Position numbers and translations under genes: made by a program
Notes under the pieces: generated by a model
The model's input: the letters and a program-made list of their open reading frames with translations, nothing else
The model's database searches: none
Told to the model about the DNA's origin: nothing
Shown here: piece by piece, positions 1-10,666 of the stretch
Position numbering within the stretch: position 1 is the first letter of the stretch
Layout: each line of letters opens with the position of its first letter
Assembly: GCF_008868175.1 (NCBI RefSeq)
Contig: NZ_WBKT01000048.1
Location: 1-37,706, forward strand
Source: Micromonospora sp. AMSO31t
GTDB taxonomy: Bacteria > Actinomycetota > Actinomycetes > Mycobacteriales > Micromonosporaceae
DNA: 37,706 nt
Direction of reading: 5' to 3'

Positions 1-662
1 CACCGCCGCCGCGCCAGGTGCGCGGTCCGGTCGACGTGGTCCGGGTGTCGCTCGACATCTGGCGGGCCGCCGGCGTCGGCCGCGAGTCCGTCCCCGACCG
101 GGGCACCCTCGCCTACCGGCTCAGCGTGGCCGAGGACCATCGCCTCTGCGGCCGGTTCACCGAGGCCGTCGCCCTGCTCGAGCCCCTGGCCGCCGGCGCG
201 GCGGCGGCGTTCGGGCCGCTCGACAGCGACGCCCTGGCCGTCCGCAACGCGCTCGGCCAGGCCTACCTGGCCGCCGGGCAGGTCGACGACGGCCTGGACG
301 TGCTGCGGGAGGTGCTGACCGCGGCCGAGCACGGGCAGGGCGCCGACGGCGACCTCGCCCTCGTCATCCGCAACAACCTGGCGGTCGGCTACCAGCAGGC
401 CGGGCAGTACCCGCAGGCCATCGAGCTGCACGAGCGGAACATCCGGCACAGCGAGCGCAAGCACGGGCAGCTGAGCCGGCAGACGGTCGGCCGCCGCAAC
501 AACCTGGCCGCCACCCTGGCGCTGGCCGGCTACCGGCGGCGGGCGATCGCGCTATACTGGGAGGTCCTCGACGCGCTGCCGGCCGGTGCCCACGACGACA
601 CCCTGGCGGTCACGGCCCGGCAGAACCTCGCCATCCTGCACAACCCGTCGTGGCGACCGTGA
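1..662 (+). CDS. Tetratricopeptide-repeat protein, 3' part (5' end outside window)
   Basis: The frame is already open at the left edge and ends with TGA at 660-662, so only the C-terminal part of about 220 residues is visible. It holds kinesin-light-chain-like TPR units of about 42 residues, each with an N-x-LA-x-x-Y/L-x-x-x-G core (for example the segments around NNLAVGYQQAGQY and NNLAATLALAGY). Such repeats form a superhelix for protein binding; here they could be the tail of a larger signalling ATPase or regulator, but the deciding N-terminus is missing. The next gene is convergent and its stop lies 4 bp away. A link to the TPR-CHAT protease 1.5 kb downstream is possible but unproven. Confidence 0.8.
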   Translation, partial: PPPRQVRGPVDVVRVSLDIWRAAGVGRESVPDRGTLAYRLSVAEDHRLCGRFTEAVALLEPLAAGAAAAFGPLDSDALAVRNALGQAYLAAGQVDDGLDVLREVLTAAEHGQGADGDLALVIRNNLAVGYQQAGQYPQAIELHERNIRHSERKHGQLSRQTVGRRNNLAATLALAGYRRRAIALYWEVLDALPAGAHDDTLAVTARQNLAILHNPSWRP

Positions 663-666
663 CCGG

Positions 667-1614
667 TCAGGGCAGGGGCGAGGAGCGCTCGGCCGGGCCG
701 GCCCGGCGGGCGCGCGGCACCACGTCGTCCTTGCGGACGATGGCGGTGACCTGCTCGCCGATCTCCCGGGTGAGCCGGTCCGGGCACGGCAGCCCGAGCT
801 GGACCGCCAGGTCCCGCCCATACAGGTCGACGGCGGCCTCGGCCAGCTCGGCGTAGACCGCCACGGCCAGGCGGGCGCGGTAGCGCGCGGTGGGCAGCGC
901 CACCAGACCGACCACCAGGGCCGGCCACCAGAACGCCCCGAGGGCGGCGTACAGCAGGCCCCAGCCGACCAGCCGGGCGGCGGCCCCGCACCGCTCCTGC
1001 GCGGCCGCCAGTTCGCCCCGCGCCTCGTCCGGGAGCAGCAACCACAGGCGCGGCCACCCGCTCGCCAGGTCGATGCCGTAGCCGCGGTGCACCCGGACGT
1101 CGGTCGCGTGCAGCCGGTCGCCGATCCACGTGGGCCGCGCCGGCTCCACGAGGCAGATCGCCGACCGGCGGGCGATGGCCCGGCGCGTGCGGTCCCGCAG
1201 CCCGGCGTCGCCGGGGTCCGTGACCAGCGCGCGTTCCGCGGCCAGCGCGGCGGCGTCCGCCCGCTCCCACCGGCGGCGGCGCCGGGCGGCGAGCCGGCCC
1301 AGCACCGGGCCGGAGCCGGGCCGGCTCCACGTCCAGGAGACGAACGCGCCGACGGACTGCGCGACGAGCCCGGCCGCCGCCGCCCCGAGCAGGAACGCGA
1401 CCGCGCCGATCAGCAGGCCCGCTCCCGATCCACCGGCCGGACCGGCGGGCAGCCCGTCCCACCAGGCCGCCAGGGCGCGCTGGTCCACGGCGTGCCGCTG
1501 GCCCAGGACCCGCGCCAGGACCACCGCGGCGGCGAACAGCGCCCCCGGCAGCAGCAGCGCCGCCGTCCACCGGGTCACCAGCTGCTTGCCCAGCTCGGCG
1601 AGGAGGGCGTTCAC
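667..1614 (-). CDS. Hypothetical membrane protein next to the CHAT protease
   Basis: A 315-residue protein of unknown function. The start is GTG at 1614 (VNALLAELGKQLVTRW), which overlaps the stop of the preceding minus-strand gene as GTGA and so suggests coupled translation. Hydrophobic segments lie near residues 15-40 and 80-110, with a third long stretch near 215-250 that may be a hairpin, giving about four membrane passes. Between them is a basic cytosolic loop with an Arg run (LAARRRRRW), then a soluble part with a conserved-looking YGIDL...WPRLWLLLP segment. The C-terminus is a short basic soluble tail. I do not recognise the family. It probably forms an operon with the small Cys-containing protein upstream, and this pair is divergent from the CHAT gene, which suggests the membrane component of that module. 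Confidence 0.7.
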   Translation of the reverse strand: MNALLAELGKQLVTRWTAALLLPGALFAAAVVLARVLGQRHAVDQRALAAWWDGLPAGPAGGSGAGLLIGAVAFLLGAAAAGLVAQSVGAFVSWTWSRPGSGPVLGRLAARRRRRWERADAAALAAERALVTDPGDAGLRDRTRRAIARRSAICLVEPARPTWIGDRLHATDVRVHRGYGIDLASGWPRLWLLLPDEARGELAAAQERCGAAARLVGWGLLYAALGAFWWPALVVGLVALPTARYRARLAVAVYAELAEAAVDLYGRDLAVQLGLPCPDRLTREIGEQVTAIVRKDDVVPRARRAGPAERSSPLP

Positions 1615-1991
1615 AACACGATCCGGCGCTGCCCGAACGGCACACCGGTCAGCCCGCACACCGGCCGGTCACCGTCGCCCTCGGGGACCGCGCGGGGACA
1701 CGGCAGCGGGCTCGGGCAGCTCCAGGCGACGACCGTGGGATGCCCGCCCCCGCCGAGCCACGCCTCGAACCCGCGTACGCCGGTGGTCAGGCCGTCGATG
1801 CCGTGCCGCGCGAAGGCGTCGTCGAGCCGGTCGAGGTCCTCCTCCAGGTGGTGGTCCAGGCGGCCCTGGGCGACGGCCTCGGCGATCCGGTCGAGCACGT
1901 CGGCGGCGCCGTAGCGCTCGGCGTGCTGGCGCAACTGCTCACCGACGGCCTGCCGGCACAGCCGGCCGACGCGCTCCGCGACGAGTTCCAC
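1611..1991 (-). CDS. Small protein with C-terminal Cys/His cluster, partner of the CHAT gene
   Basis: A 126-residue protein of unknown function. The start chosen is GTG at 1991 (VELVAERVGRLC), with a GGGGAG Shine-Dalgarno sequence 6 nt upstream. A longer reading would run into the divergent CHAT gene's control region. The first about 75 residues are helical and charged (LEEDLDRLDDAFARHG). The last about 45 contain a His followed by WSCP, LPCP and PVCG, a spacing compatible with a small zinc knuckle (inferred). Its stop overlaps the GTG of the membrane protein. Small accessory proteins beside CHAT or caspase genes are known from predicted bacterial conflict systems, but I cannot assign this one to a named family. 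Confidence 0.7.
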   Translation of the reverse strand: MELVAERVGRLCRQAVGEQLRQHAERYGAADVLDRIAEAVAQGRLDHHLEEDLDRLDDAFARHGIDGLTTGVRGFEAWLGGGGHPTVVAWSCPSPLPCPRAVPEGDGDRPVCGLTGVPFGQRRIVL

Positions 1992-2026
1992 AGCGGCTCC
2001 CCGGGCACCGGTTGGCTTCCGCTGCC

Positions 2027-2032
2027 ACCCTA
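2027..2032 (-). promoter_or_regulatory. Possible -10 element for the small-protein/membrane-protein pair
   Basis: On the minus strand this reads TAGGGT, which fits the actinobacterial TANNNT -10 pattern. It would put the transcript start near 2020, about 29 nt before the GTG at 1991. No convincing -35 is visible, so the assignment is weak. The rest of 1992-2151 is the divergent control region shared with the CHAT gene. Confidence 0.3.
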
Positions 2033-2151
2033 TCGACCCGGGCCCGTCGGCACCGTCCCCAAAGGTGTGTCGCGCACCCGCTTCCGCCCTCCGGCCGGGG
2101 CGGGCAGGATGGGCACCGGAGATCGCAGGCCGACGCGGGGATCGAGTGGCG

Positions 2152-5100
2152 ATGTCGAGACGGACCACCAGTGCCGCCGTAGGACGGGTCGCGGCGGTGC
2201 TTGCCGAGTACGAGCGCACCGGTGACCCGGCCGTCCTCACGGGACCGGACCTGTCGGCCGACGCGCACCTCCTCGCCGCCGCGGCCGGTGACCGGGGCGC
2301 CGGCCGGGCGGCGGCGCGGGAGCTGGCCCGGCTCCACTGGTACCGCTACCTCGACCTGCCCGGGCTGGACGGTGTGCGGGAGCGCCGGGCGGCCGTCGCG
2401 CTGTTCCGGCAGGGGTGCCGCGACGACCCGGACGAGGTGCCGGAGCTGATCCGGGACGAGCAGCCGGACAGCGGCCGCCCCGACGCGCCGCGCCTGTCCG
2501 ACGTCCTGCTCAGCCCGCAGCAGGCCGACCGGATCGCGGGCCTGCGGCAGCGGCACCAGGCGGGTTCCGGCAAGGCCCTGCGGATGCTCGTCACGCTCTA
2601 CCGGGACTGGTTGCCGCACCTGGCGCGTGAGCGCGACGAGGGGGCCGGCCTGCTCCGTGCCGCGCTGCTGACCGACCTCGCCGAGGCGCTGGCGACGCTG
2701 GCGGAGGACGGCGGGGACGGCCGGACCTACGACGAGGCGCTGGACGCCCTCACGCAGGCCCTGGGCGCCACCACGGCGCGGGACCCGCACCGGCTGCACC
2801 GGCTGCTCCTCCGCGGCCACCTGTTCGCGCTCTACTTCGACCGGGGCGCCGGCCCGCGGGCCCTGGAGCTGGCCGTCGGCGACTACCGGCGGGCCGCGCA
2901 GCTCGCCTGGGGGCGCCACCCCACCGATCCGGGGGTGGTGACGTGTCTCGGCGCGGCACTGTGCCGACTGCACGACGTTCCGGAGCATACGTCGGTGGAG
3001 CTCCTGCTGGAGGCGACCGCCACCTGGCGCGACGCCGTCCTCACCACGCCGCCGGACCATCCGGCGGCGGCGCCGGCCCTGGATCGGCTGAACACGGTCG
3101 TCAACCTGCTGGTCCGCGAGATCGGCCCGGATCCGGCCGGCACGATCGTCACGGCGGCGGACCAGCCGGCGGTGCTCGACCGGCTGCTGCGGCGGGCCGA
3201 GGAGACGGCCGGACGGGTGGCGGTGGACGCCGCGCCGCCGGCGCTGGCCGAGCGGTACGAGGCGGCCGTCGTGCTGGCCGCCGCGGTGCCCGGCTTCCAT
3301 CCGGGGCGGGTCCGGGCCCTGCTCCTGCTCGGCGAGGCGGAGCTGGCCCGTTGGGAACACGGCGGCGAGCTGGAGGGCGCGGGGCGGGCGGCGTCCTGGG
3401 CGCAGCTCGCCCTGGACGCCGCCGGGCCGGGGCACCCGCTGCGGCGGGAGGCGCTCAACCTGCTGGCGGGCGCGGCCTCCCGGGCGGGGGTGCACGGGCC
3501 GGTCGAGCATCTGGTCGAGGTCGGCGTCTCGGCCGCGCGCGCGGCGCTGGACCTCGCCGACGGGCAGCCGGACACCCGTCCGCACCAGCTCGTGGTCCTC
3601 GCCGGCACCCTGTCCGACGCCGGCTGGCTCACCAAGGATCCGGAGCTGCTGGACGAGGCGCTGCGCCACCAGCGGGAGGCGCTGGAGCAGACGCCCGCGC
3701 ACGACGAGTCGTACCCGTTGCGGCTCCTGCGGCTCGCCGACATGCTGTCCCGCCGGGCGGCGCTGGCACCCGACGACGCGCTGCTCGCCGAGGCCGTGGA
3801 GACCAGTCGGCGCGCCGCCGAGGCGCTGCCCGGTGACGACTCCCGCCGGGTCGGCTTCCTGTACAACCAGGCGAGCAGCCTGGCTCTCCTCTCGGCGCGC
3901 CGGGCCGACGAGGCCGGCCTGCTGGCGGCCGAAGGCACGTACCTCGACGCGCTCGCCCTGCTGCCCCCGGAGCACCCCGACCAGCCGCGCATCGGCAGCT
4001 CGATCGCGGACGCCCGCTACCAGCGGTATCTGGTGAGCGGTGACCGCGACGTGCTGGCCGACGCCGTGCGGCTGGCCCGGCGGGCGGTGGCGCAGACGCC
4101 GGCCGGGCACCACTGGTGGTCGCTGCGGGCCGGGCTCCTCGCCCGGGCCGCCGCCGCGCTGGCCCGGGCGGGCGGCCCGGACGCCGACCGGGCGAGGGCC
4201 GAGGCCATCGCGACGTACGCCGCCATCGCCGCGTCGTCCATGGTGGACGCGGAGACCGCGATCGACGCGGAGCGCCAGCAGGCCGAGCTGGCCCGGGAGG
4301 CCGGGGACCCGGCGGCCCGGCTGGCCGCCCTGGAGCGGGCGGTGCGGCAGCTGCCCGCCTCGGTCGACCGGTCGTCGGCCGGGCACCGCCGGCTCGGCAC
4401 GGTCGGGGCGCTGGGCGGGGTGGCGACCGAGGCCGCCGCCGCGGCGATCGCGGCCGGCGACGCCGACGGCGCTGTCGAACTCCTGGAACGCGGCCGCGGT
4501 CTGCTGTTCCACGAGGCACTCGGGATCCGGGGTGGCCGCGTGGAGCTACGCGCGGTCGACGCGGCGCTCGCCGCGGAACTCGACCGCATCGACCGGAAGC
4601 TGGCCGAGGCGGACGCGTACACCCAGGTCCGGAAGTTCACCATCGAGGTGGAACGCCGGACGGCGTCCGGCGAGGTGCTGGCCAGTTCCACCAGGGACTG
4701 GGACCCCCGACCGGTCTGGCTCGCCCAGACCCGGCAGCTCGCCGCCGAACGGGACCGGGTGGTCGAGCGGATCCGGCGGCTGCCGGGGTTCGCCGACTTC
4801 CTGCGGCCGCCGTCGATGCCGCTGCTGCGCCGGCGGCTGGCCGGGATGCCGGTCGCCGTCGTCACCACGCACGGCGACCGGGGCGACGCCCTGCTCGTCC
4901 CGGCGGACCCGGAGCGGCCCGTGCGCCCGGTGCGCCTGCCCGACCTGCGCGCGGCCACGGTCCAGCGGCACGTCGCGCGCTGGTACGCGGCGGTGGCCGA
5001 CGCGACCGACCCGGCCGTGCCGTTCGACCGGCGCGCCGCCGCCCAGGAGGAGCTGCACGGCATCCTGGGCTGGCTGTGGGACGCGGTCGCCGGTCCGGTG

Positions 5101-5919
5101 CTCGACCTGCTGGCCCCGGCGGGCGACCCGCCGCCGCGGATCTGGTGGTGCCCGGTCGGCCCGCTGGCCCGGCTCCCGCTGCACGCGGCCGGCCACCACC
5201 GGGAGCCGGGCGGCCGGCGTACCGTCCTCGACCGTGCGGTGTCGTCGTGGACGCCGACCCTCACGGCCCTGGCCCACGCGGGGGCGGACCGGCCGGCACG
5301 GCCGACGGCCGCCACGGCCGCCGTCGTCGGCGTGCCGACCGTGCGGGACCTGCCGGCGCTGTCCCAGGTACGCGCCGAGGTCGAGGAGGTCGCCCGGCTG
5401 ATGCCCGGCTCCACGGTGCTGGCCGGGACCGAGGTGGCGCCCGACGCGGTCGAGGACGCGCTCCGGGAGCACCCCGTCGCGCACTTCGCCTGCCACGCCG
5501 AGGCCGACACGCGCGTCGCCTCGATGCTGACCGGCGGGCTGCGCCTCGGCGGCGGGCGCTCGCTCAGCCCGCACATGGTGGGCGCCTACCATCTGGAGCG
5601 GGCCGAGCTGGCCTTCCTGTCCGCGTGCGGCTCCGCCGCGACGCACCCCCGGTTGACCGACGAGCCGCTGCACCTGGCGGCGGCCTTCCAGCTCGCCGGC
5701 TTCCGGGGGGTGATCGGCACGACCTGGCGGACCCCGGACAGCGCGCGGGTCGCCGCGGCGTTCTACGCCGGGCTGACCGACGGCGGCACCCGCCCGCCGG
5801 ACACCGCGGCGGCGGCCCGGGTGCTCGCCGAGACGGTACGGGCCGTCCGCGACGAGTTCCCGGCGACGCCGACCCGGTGGGCCGGCCACCTCCACGTCGG
5901 ACTGAACCGGCCGCTGTGA
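2152..5919 (+). CDS. TPR-CHAT domain protease (caspase-like)
   Basis: A protein of 1255 residues if translation starts at ATG 2152 (MSRRTTSAAVG); GTG 2146, with GGGG 5 nt upstream, is an alternative. Roughly residues 1-870 are alpha-helical, Ala/Leu/Arg-rich TPR-like repeats. Residues about 900-1255 form a CHAT domain, the caspase-HetF-associated cysteine peptidase fold. The presumed catalytic His is His1115 in HFACHA, and the Cys is Cys1159 in LSACGSA, followed by the typical LAAAFQLAGFRGVIGTTW strand. CHAT proteases act as effectors cut loose when a partner senses infection or damage; TPRs usually bind the partner or substrate. The gene stands alone on its strand, divergent from a small Cys-containing protein and a membrane protein. 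Its stop abuts the convergent ligase stop with no gap. Confidence 0.9.
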   Translation: MSRRTTSAAVGRVAAVLAEYERTGDPAVLTGPDLSADAHLLAAAAGDRGAGRAAARELARLHWYRYLDLPGLDGVRERRAAVALFRQGCRDDPDEVPELIRDEQPDSGRPDAPRLSDVLLSPQQADRIAGLRQRHQAGSGKALRMLVTLYRDWLPHLARERDEGAGLLRAALLTDLAEALATLAEDGGDGRTYDEALDALTQALGATTARDPHRLHRLLLRGHLFALYFDRGAGPRALELAVGDYRRAAQLAWGRHPTDPGVVTCLGAALCRLHDVPEHTSVELLLEATATWRDAVLTTPPDHPAAAPALDRLNTVVNLLVREIGPDPAGTIVTAADQPAVLDRLLRRAEETAGRVAVDAAPPALAERYEAAVVLAAAVPGFHPGRVRALLLLGEAELARWEHGGELEGAGRAASWAQLALDAAGPGHPLRREALNLLAGAASRAGVHGPVEHLVEVGVSAARAALDLADGQPDTRPHQLVVLAGTLSDAGWLTKDPELLDEALRHQREALEQTPAHDESYPLRLLRLADMLSRRAALAPDDALLAEAVETSRRAAEALPGDDSRRVGFLYNQASSLALLSARRADEAGLLAAEGTYLDALALLPPEHPDQPRIGSSIADARYQRYLVSGDRDVLADAVRLARRAVAQTPAGHHWWSLRAGLLARAAAALARAGGPDADRARAEAIATYAAIAASSMVDAETAIDAERQQAELAREAGDPAARLAALERAVRQLPASVDRSSAGHRRLGTVGALGGVATEAAAAAIAAGDADGAVELLERGRGLLFHEALGIRGGRVELRAVDAALAAELDRIDRKLAEADAYTQVRKFTIEVERRTASGEVLASSTRDWDPRPVWLAQTRQLAAERDRVVERIRRLPGFADFLRPPSMPLLRRRLAGMPVAVVTTHGDRGDALLVPADPERPVRPVRLPDLRAATVQRHVARWYAAVADATDPAVPFDRRAAAQEELHGILGWLWDAVAGPVLDLLAPAGDPPPRIWWCPVGPLARLPLHAAGHHREPGGRRTVLDRAVSSWTPTLTALAHAGADRPARPTAATAAVVGVPTVRDLPALSQVRAEVEEVARLMPGSTVLAGTEVAPDAVEDALREHPVAHFACHAEADTRVASMLTGGLRLGGGRSLSPHMVGAYHLERAELAFLSACGSAATHPRLTDEPLHLAAAFQLAGFRGVIGTTWRTPDSARVAAAFYAGLTDGGTRPPDTAAAARVLAETVRAVRDEFPATPTRWAGHLHVGLNRPL

Positions 5920-7457
<1,538 letters not shown>

Positions 7458-7461
<4 letters not shown>

Positions 7462-7529
7462 CGGGCCGCCCTCCGGAGCGGGCGGCCCGTCGCCGCGGCC
7501 GGCTTCTCGATGCGGGCGTTGCTCGTCAT
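7458..7529 (-). CDS. Possible 23-residue coupling peptide
   Basis: A short frame MTSNARIEK...RPLRRAAR lies between the dehydrogenase and ligase genes. It has a GGGAGG sequence 9 nt before ATG 7529, G or C at the third position of almost every codon, and a stop (TGA) that overlaps the ligase GTG as GTGA. The ligase Shine-Dalgarno sequence lies inside it, so translating this ORF could open or feed the ligase start. It may equally be a chance frame in GC-rich DNA. Confidence 0.4.
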
Positions 7530-7567
7530 GCCGGATGCCCTCCCGGGTCGGTGGGTTCGTCCTGTGG

Positions 7568-8716
7568 TCAGAAGGCGTTGACGCCGGTGAGCGCGCGCCC
7601 GATGAGCAGTTGCTGGATCTGGCTGGTGCCCTCGTAGAGGGTCATGACGCGGGCGTCCCGCAGGTACTTGCCGGCCGGGAACTCGTCGATATAGCCGTAC
7701 CCGCCGAAGACCTGGACGGCGTTGTTGGCGGCCCGCACGGCGGCCTCGCTGGCGAACAGCTTGGCCATCGAGGCCTCGGTGGCGAACGGCTCGCCGCGGT
7801 CGACGAGGTCGGCCACCCGCCACACGAGCAGCCGGGCGGCGGCGGTGTCGACGGCGATGCCGGCGATGAGCTGCTGCACGAGCTGGTGCCCGGCGATGGG
7901 CTTGCCGAACTGGTGGCGCTGCCCGGCGTAGCCGACCGCGGCGTCCAGGCAGCCCTGCGCGATGCCGACGCAGCCGGCGGCCACCGACATGCGGCCCTTG
8001 GCCAGGGTGGCCAGGGCGAGCCGGAAGCCGCCGCCCTCCGGGCCGAGGCGCGCCGAGTCGGGCACGCGGACGGCGTCGAACCGGAGTTCACCGGTGGCCT
8101 GCCCGCGCAGGCCGAGCTTGCCGTGGATCGGCCGGCGGGTGAGCCCGGCGGCAACGGTGGGCACCAGGAACGCGGTGATGCCCCGGTGCCCCGGGCCGCC
8201 GGTGCGGGCGAAGACCAGCGCCACGTCGGCGGTGGTGCCGTTGGTGATGAACGTCTTCGTGCCGGTGAGCAGCCAGTCGGCGCCGTCGCGGACCGCGCGG
8301 GTGCGCAGCGCGGCCGCGTCCGAGCCGCTGTCCGGTTCGGTGAGCGCGAAGCAGCCCAGCGCGTCGCCGGAGCAGAGCCGGGGCAGCCACTCCTGCTGCT
8401 GGGCGGGCGACCCGTGGGCGGCGACGGACTTGGCGACCAGCCCGAGCGACACCGAGACGATGCCCCGGACGGCGGAGTCGCCCCGGCCCAGCTCCTCCAG
8501 CACGAGGCAGTAGGTGACGTGGTCGCCGCCGGACCCGCCGGCATCCTCGGGCACGGTGAGCCCGAGGAAGCCGAGCCGCCCCAGCTTCCCGACGATGTCG
8601 GGGTCCACCTCCTCCCGCCGGTCCCAGGCCGCCGCGTGCGGCGCCACCTCACGGTCGACGAACTCGGCGGCGAGCCGGCGAGCCGCCACCTGCTCGGCGG
8701 AGAGCTGAAGGTCCAT
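7568..8716 (-). CDS. Acyl-CoA dehydrogenase
   Basis: A 382-residue flavoenzyme of the usual family length that introduces an alpha,beta double bond in an acyl-CoA, passing electrons via FAD to ETF. Visible signatures are CFALTEPDSGSDAAALRT (FAD/substrate contact), WLLTGTKTFITNG, FGKPIAGHQLVQQ, QVFGGYGYIDEFP, and LYEGTSQIQQ near the C-terminus, whose Glu is the usual catalytic base. ATG 8716 (MDLQLSAEQV) starts the protein. There is no Shine-Dalgarno sequence, because a -10-like TAGTTT ends 6 nt before the ATG, so the mRNA is probably leaderless. It is the first gene of a two-gene operon with the acyl-CoA ligase downstream. Confidence 0.95.
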   Translation of the reverse strand: MDLQLSAEQVAARRLAAEFVDREVAPHAAAWDRREEVDPDIVGKLGRLGFLGLTVPEDAGGSGGDHVTYCLVLEELGRGDSAVRGIVSVSLGLVAKSVAAHGSPAQQQEWLPRLCSGDALGCFALTEPDSGSDAAALRTRAVRDGADWLLTGTKTFITNGTTADVALVFARTGGPGHRGITAFLVPTVAAGLTRRPIHGKLGLRGQATGELRFDAVRVPDSARLGPEGGGFRLALATLAKGRMSVAAGCVGIAQGCLDAAVGYAGQRHQFGKPIAGHQLVQQLIAGIAVDTAAARLLVWRVADLVDRGEPFATEASMAKLFASEAAVRAANNAVQVFGGYGYIDEFPAGKYLRDARVMTLYEGTSQIQQLLIGRALTGVNAF

Positions 8717-8719
8717 CGG

Positions 8720-8744
8720 CTTAAACTAGCGGCGCAAGTTTAAG
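8720..8744. promoter_or_regulatory. Perfect inverted repeat covering the dehydrogenase promoter
   Basis: CTTAAACT (8720-8727) and AGTTTAAG (8737-8744) are perfect 8-bp arms with a 9-bp spacer, 17 bp between arm centres, an AT-rich island in GC-rich DNA. On the minus strand one arm overlaps a TAGTTT -10, with TGGACG 18 bp upstream as -35. The predicted start falls on the ATG of the dehydrogenase. A dimeric repressor (TetR-like is an inference) bound here would block the operon. No regulator gene is adjacent. Confidence 0.7.
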
Positions 8745-8759
8745 TCCGTCCAGACCCGC

Positions 8760-10397
<1,638 letters not shown>

Positions 10398-10421
10398 CTG
10401 AAGAGACCCTCGGGAGTTGAG

Positions 10422-10444
10422 CCGGGCAGGGCACGGCCGCCCGG
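10422..10444 (-). promoter_or_regulatory. Leader hairpin 3:4 upstream of the ABC-F gene
   Basis: Arms CCGGGC and GCCCGG with an 11-nt loop lie just upstream of the ABC-F Shine-Dalgarno sequence (GAGGG, about 9 nt before ATG 10397). The 5' arm can instead pair with the CCCGG of the hairpin at the leader-peptide stop, so the two folds exclude each other. No U-tract follows, so control may be translational or Rho-dependent. Confidence 0.45.
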
Positions 10445-10473
10445 ATGACGAGACGGGGATGCGACGAGGTGGG

Positions 10474-10487
10474 CCGGGATCACCCGG
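10474..10487 (-). promoter_or_regulatory. Leader hairpin 1:2 spanning the uORF stop codon
   Basis: CCGGG-TGAT-CCCGG forms a 5-bp stem whose loop holds the TGA of the 9-residue leader ORF. A ribosome stalled in that ORF would cover the first arm and free CCCGG to pair with the downstream CCGGGC. This is the usual geometry of antibiotic-responsive attenuators. Confidence 0.45.
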
Positions 10488-10509
10488 AGATGTCGTCGTC
10501 GCCCGTCAT
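10480..10509 (-). CDS. 9-residue leader peptide MTGDDDISG of the ABC-F gene
   Basis: ATG at 10509 is preceded by AAGGAGA with 6 nt spacing, one of the best ribosome-binding sites in the window. The frame MTGDDDISG ends at TGA 10482-10480, 82 nt before the ABC-F ATG. Resistance-type ABC-F and erm genes are commonly controlled by such short leaders, in which drug-induced stalling changes mRNA folding. Three consecutive Asp codons are a plausible stall region, but that is inference. Confidence 0.6.
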   Translation of the reverse strand: MTGDDDISG

Positions 10510-10557
10510 GTCGGTCTCCTTCGAGTCGGCGCGCGGTCTCTCGACGCGCGCACCACC

Positions 10558-10563
10558 ACCCTA
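10558..10563 (-). promoter_or_regulatory. Candidate -10 for the ABC-F transcript
   Basis: TAGGGT on the minus strand fits TANNNT and would start transcription near 10551, about 42 nt before the leader ORF. The -35 match 17 bp upstream (TCAAGA) is poor. Confidence 0.35.
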
Positions 10564-10582
10564 GCAACTCCGCGCGGCGCTC

Positions 10583-10639
10583 TTGACCTCGATTGGCGAC
10601 CGGCTTAGCTTCATCGATCAGAAAGGTCTCTTAACTAAT
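10583..10639 (+). promoter_or_regulatory. Chitinase promoter and AT-rich downstream element
   Basis: TTGACC (10583-10588), a 17-bp spacer and TAGCTT (10606-10611) make a good housekeeping-type promoter with a predicted start near 10618. Immediately downstream, GAAAGGTCTCTTAACTAAT (10621-10639) is a marked AT-rich island. I recall GAAAGTTTC...TTA-like elements ahead of secreted glycoside-hydrolase genes in actinomycetes, so this may be the binding site of a sugar-responsive repressor; that link is from memory and unverified. Confidence 0.65.
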
Positions 10640-10666
10640 CCCGCTCCGTCCGCCGTGGGAGTGCCG

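Noticed and set aside
1939..5895. Several long minus-strand open frames opposite the CHAT gene
   Set aside because: They lack recognisable motifs, have low-complexity composition and mirror the third-position G/C bias of the real gene.
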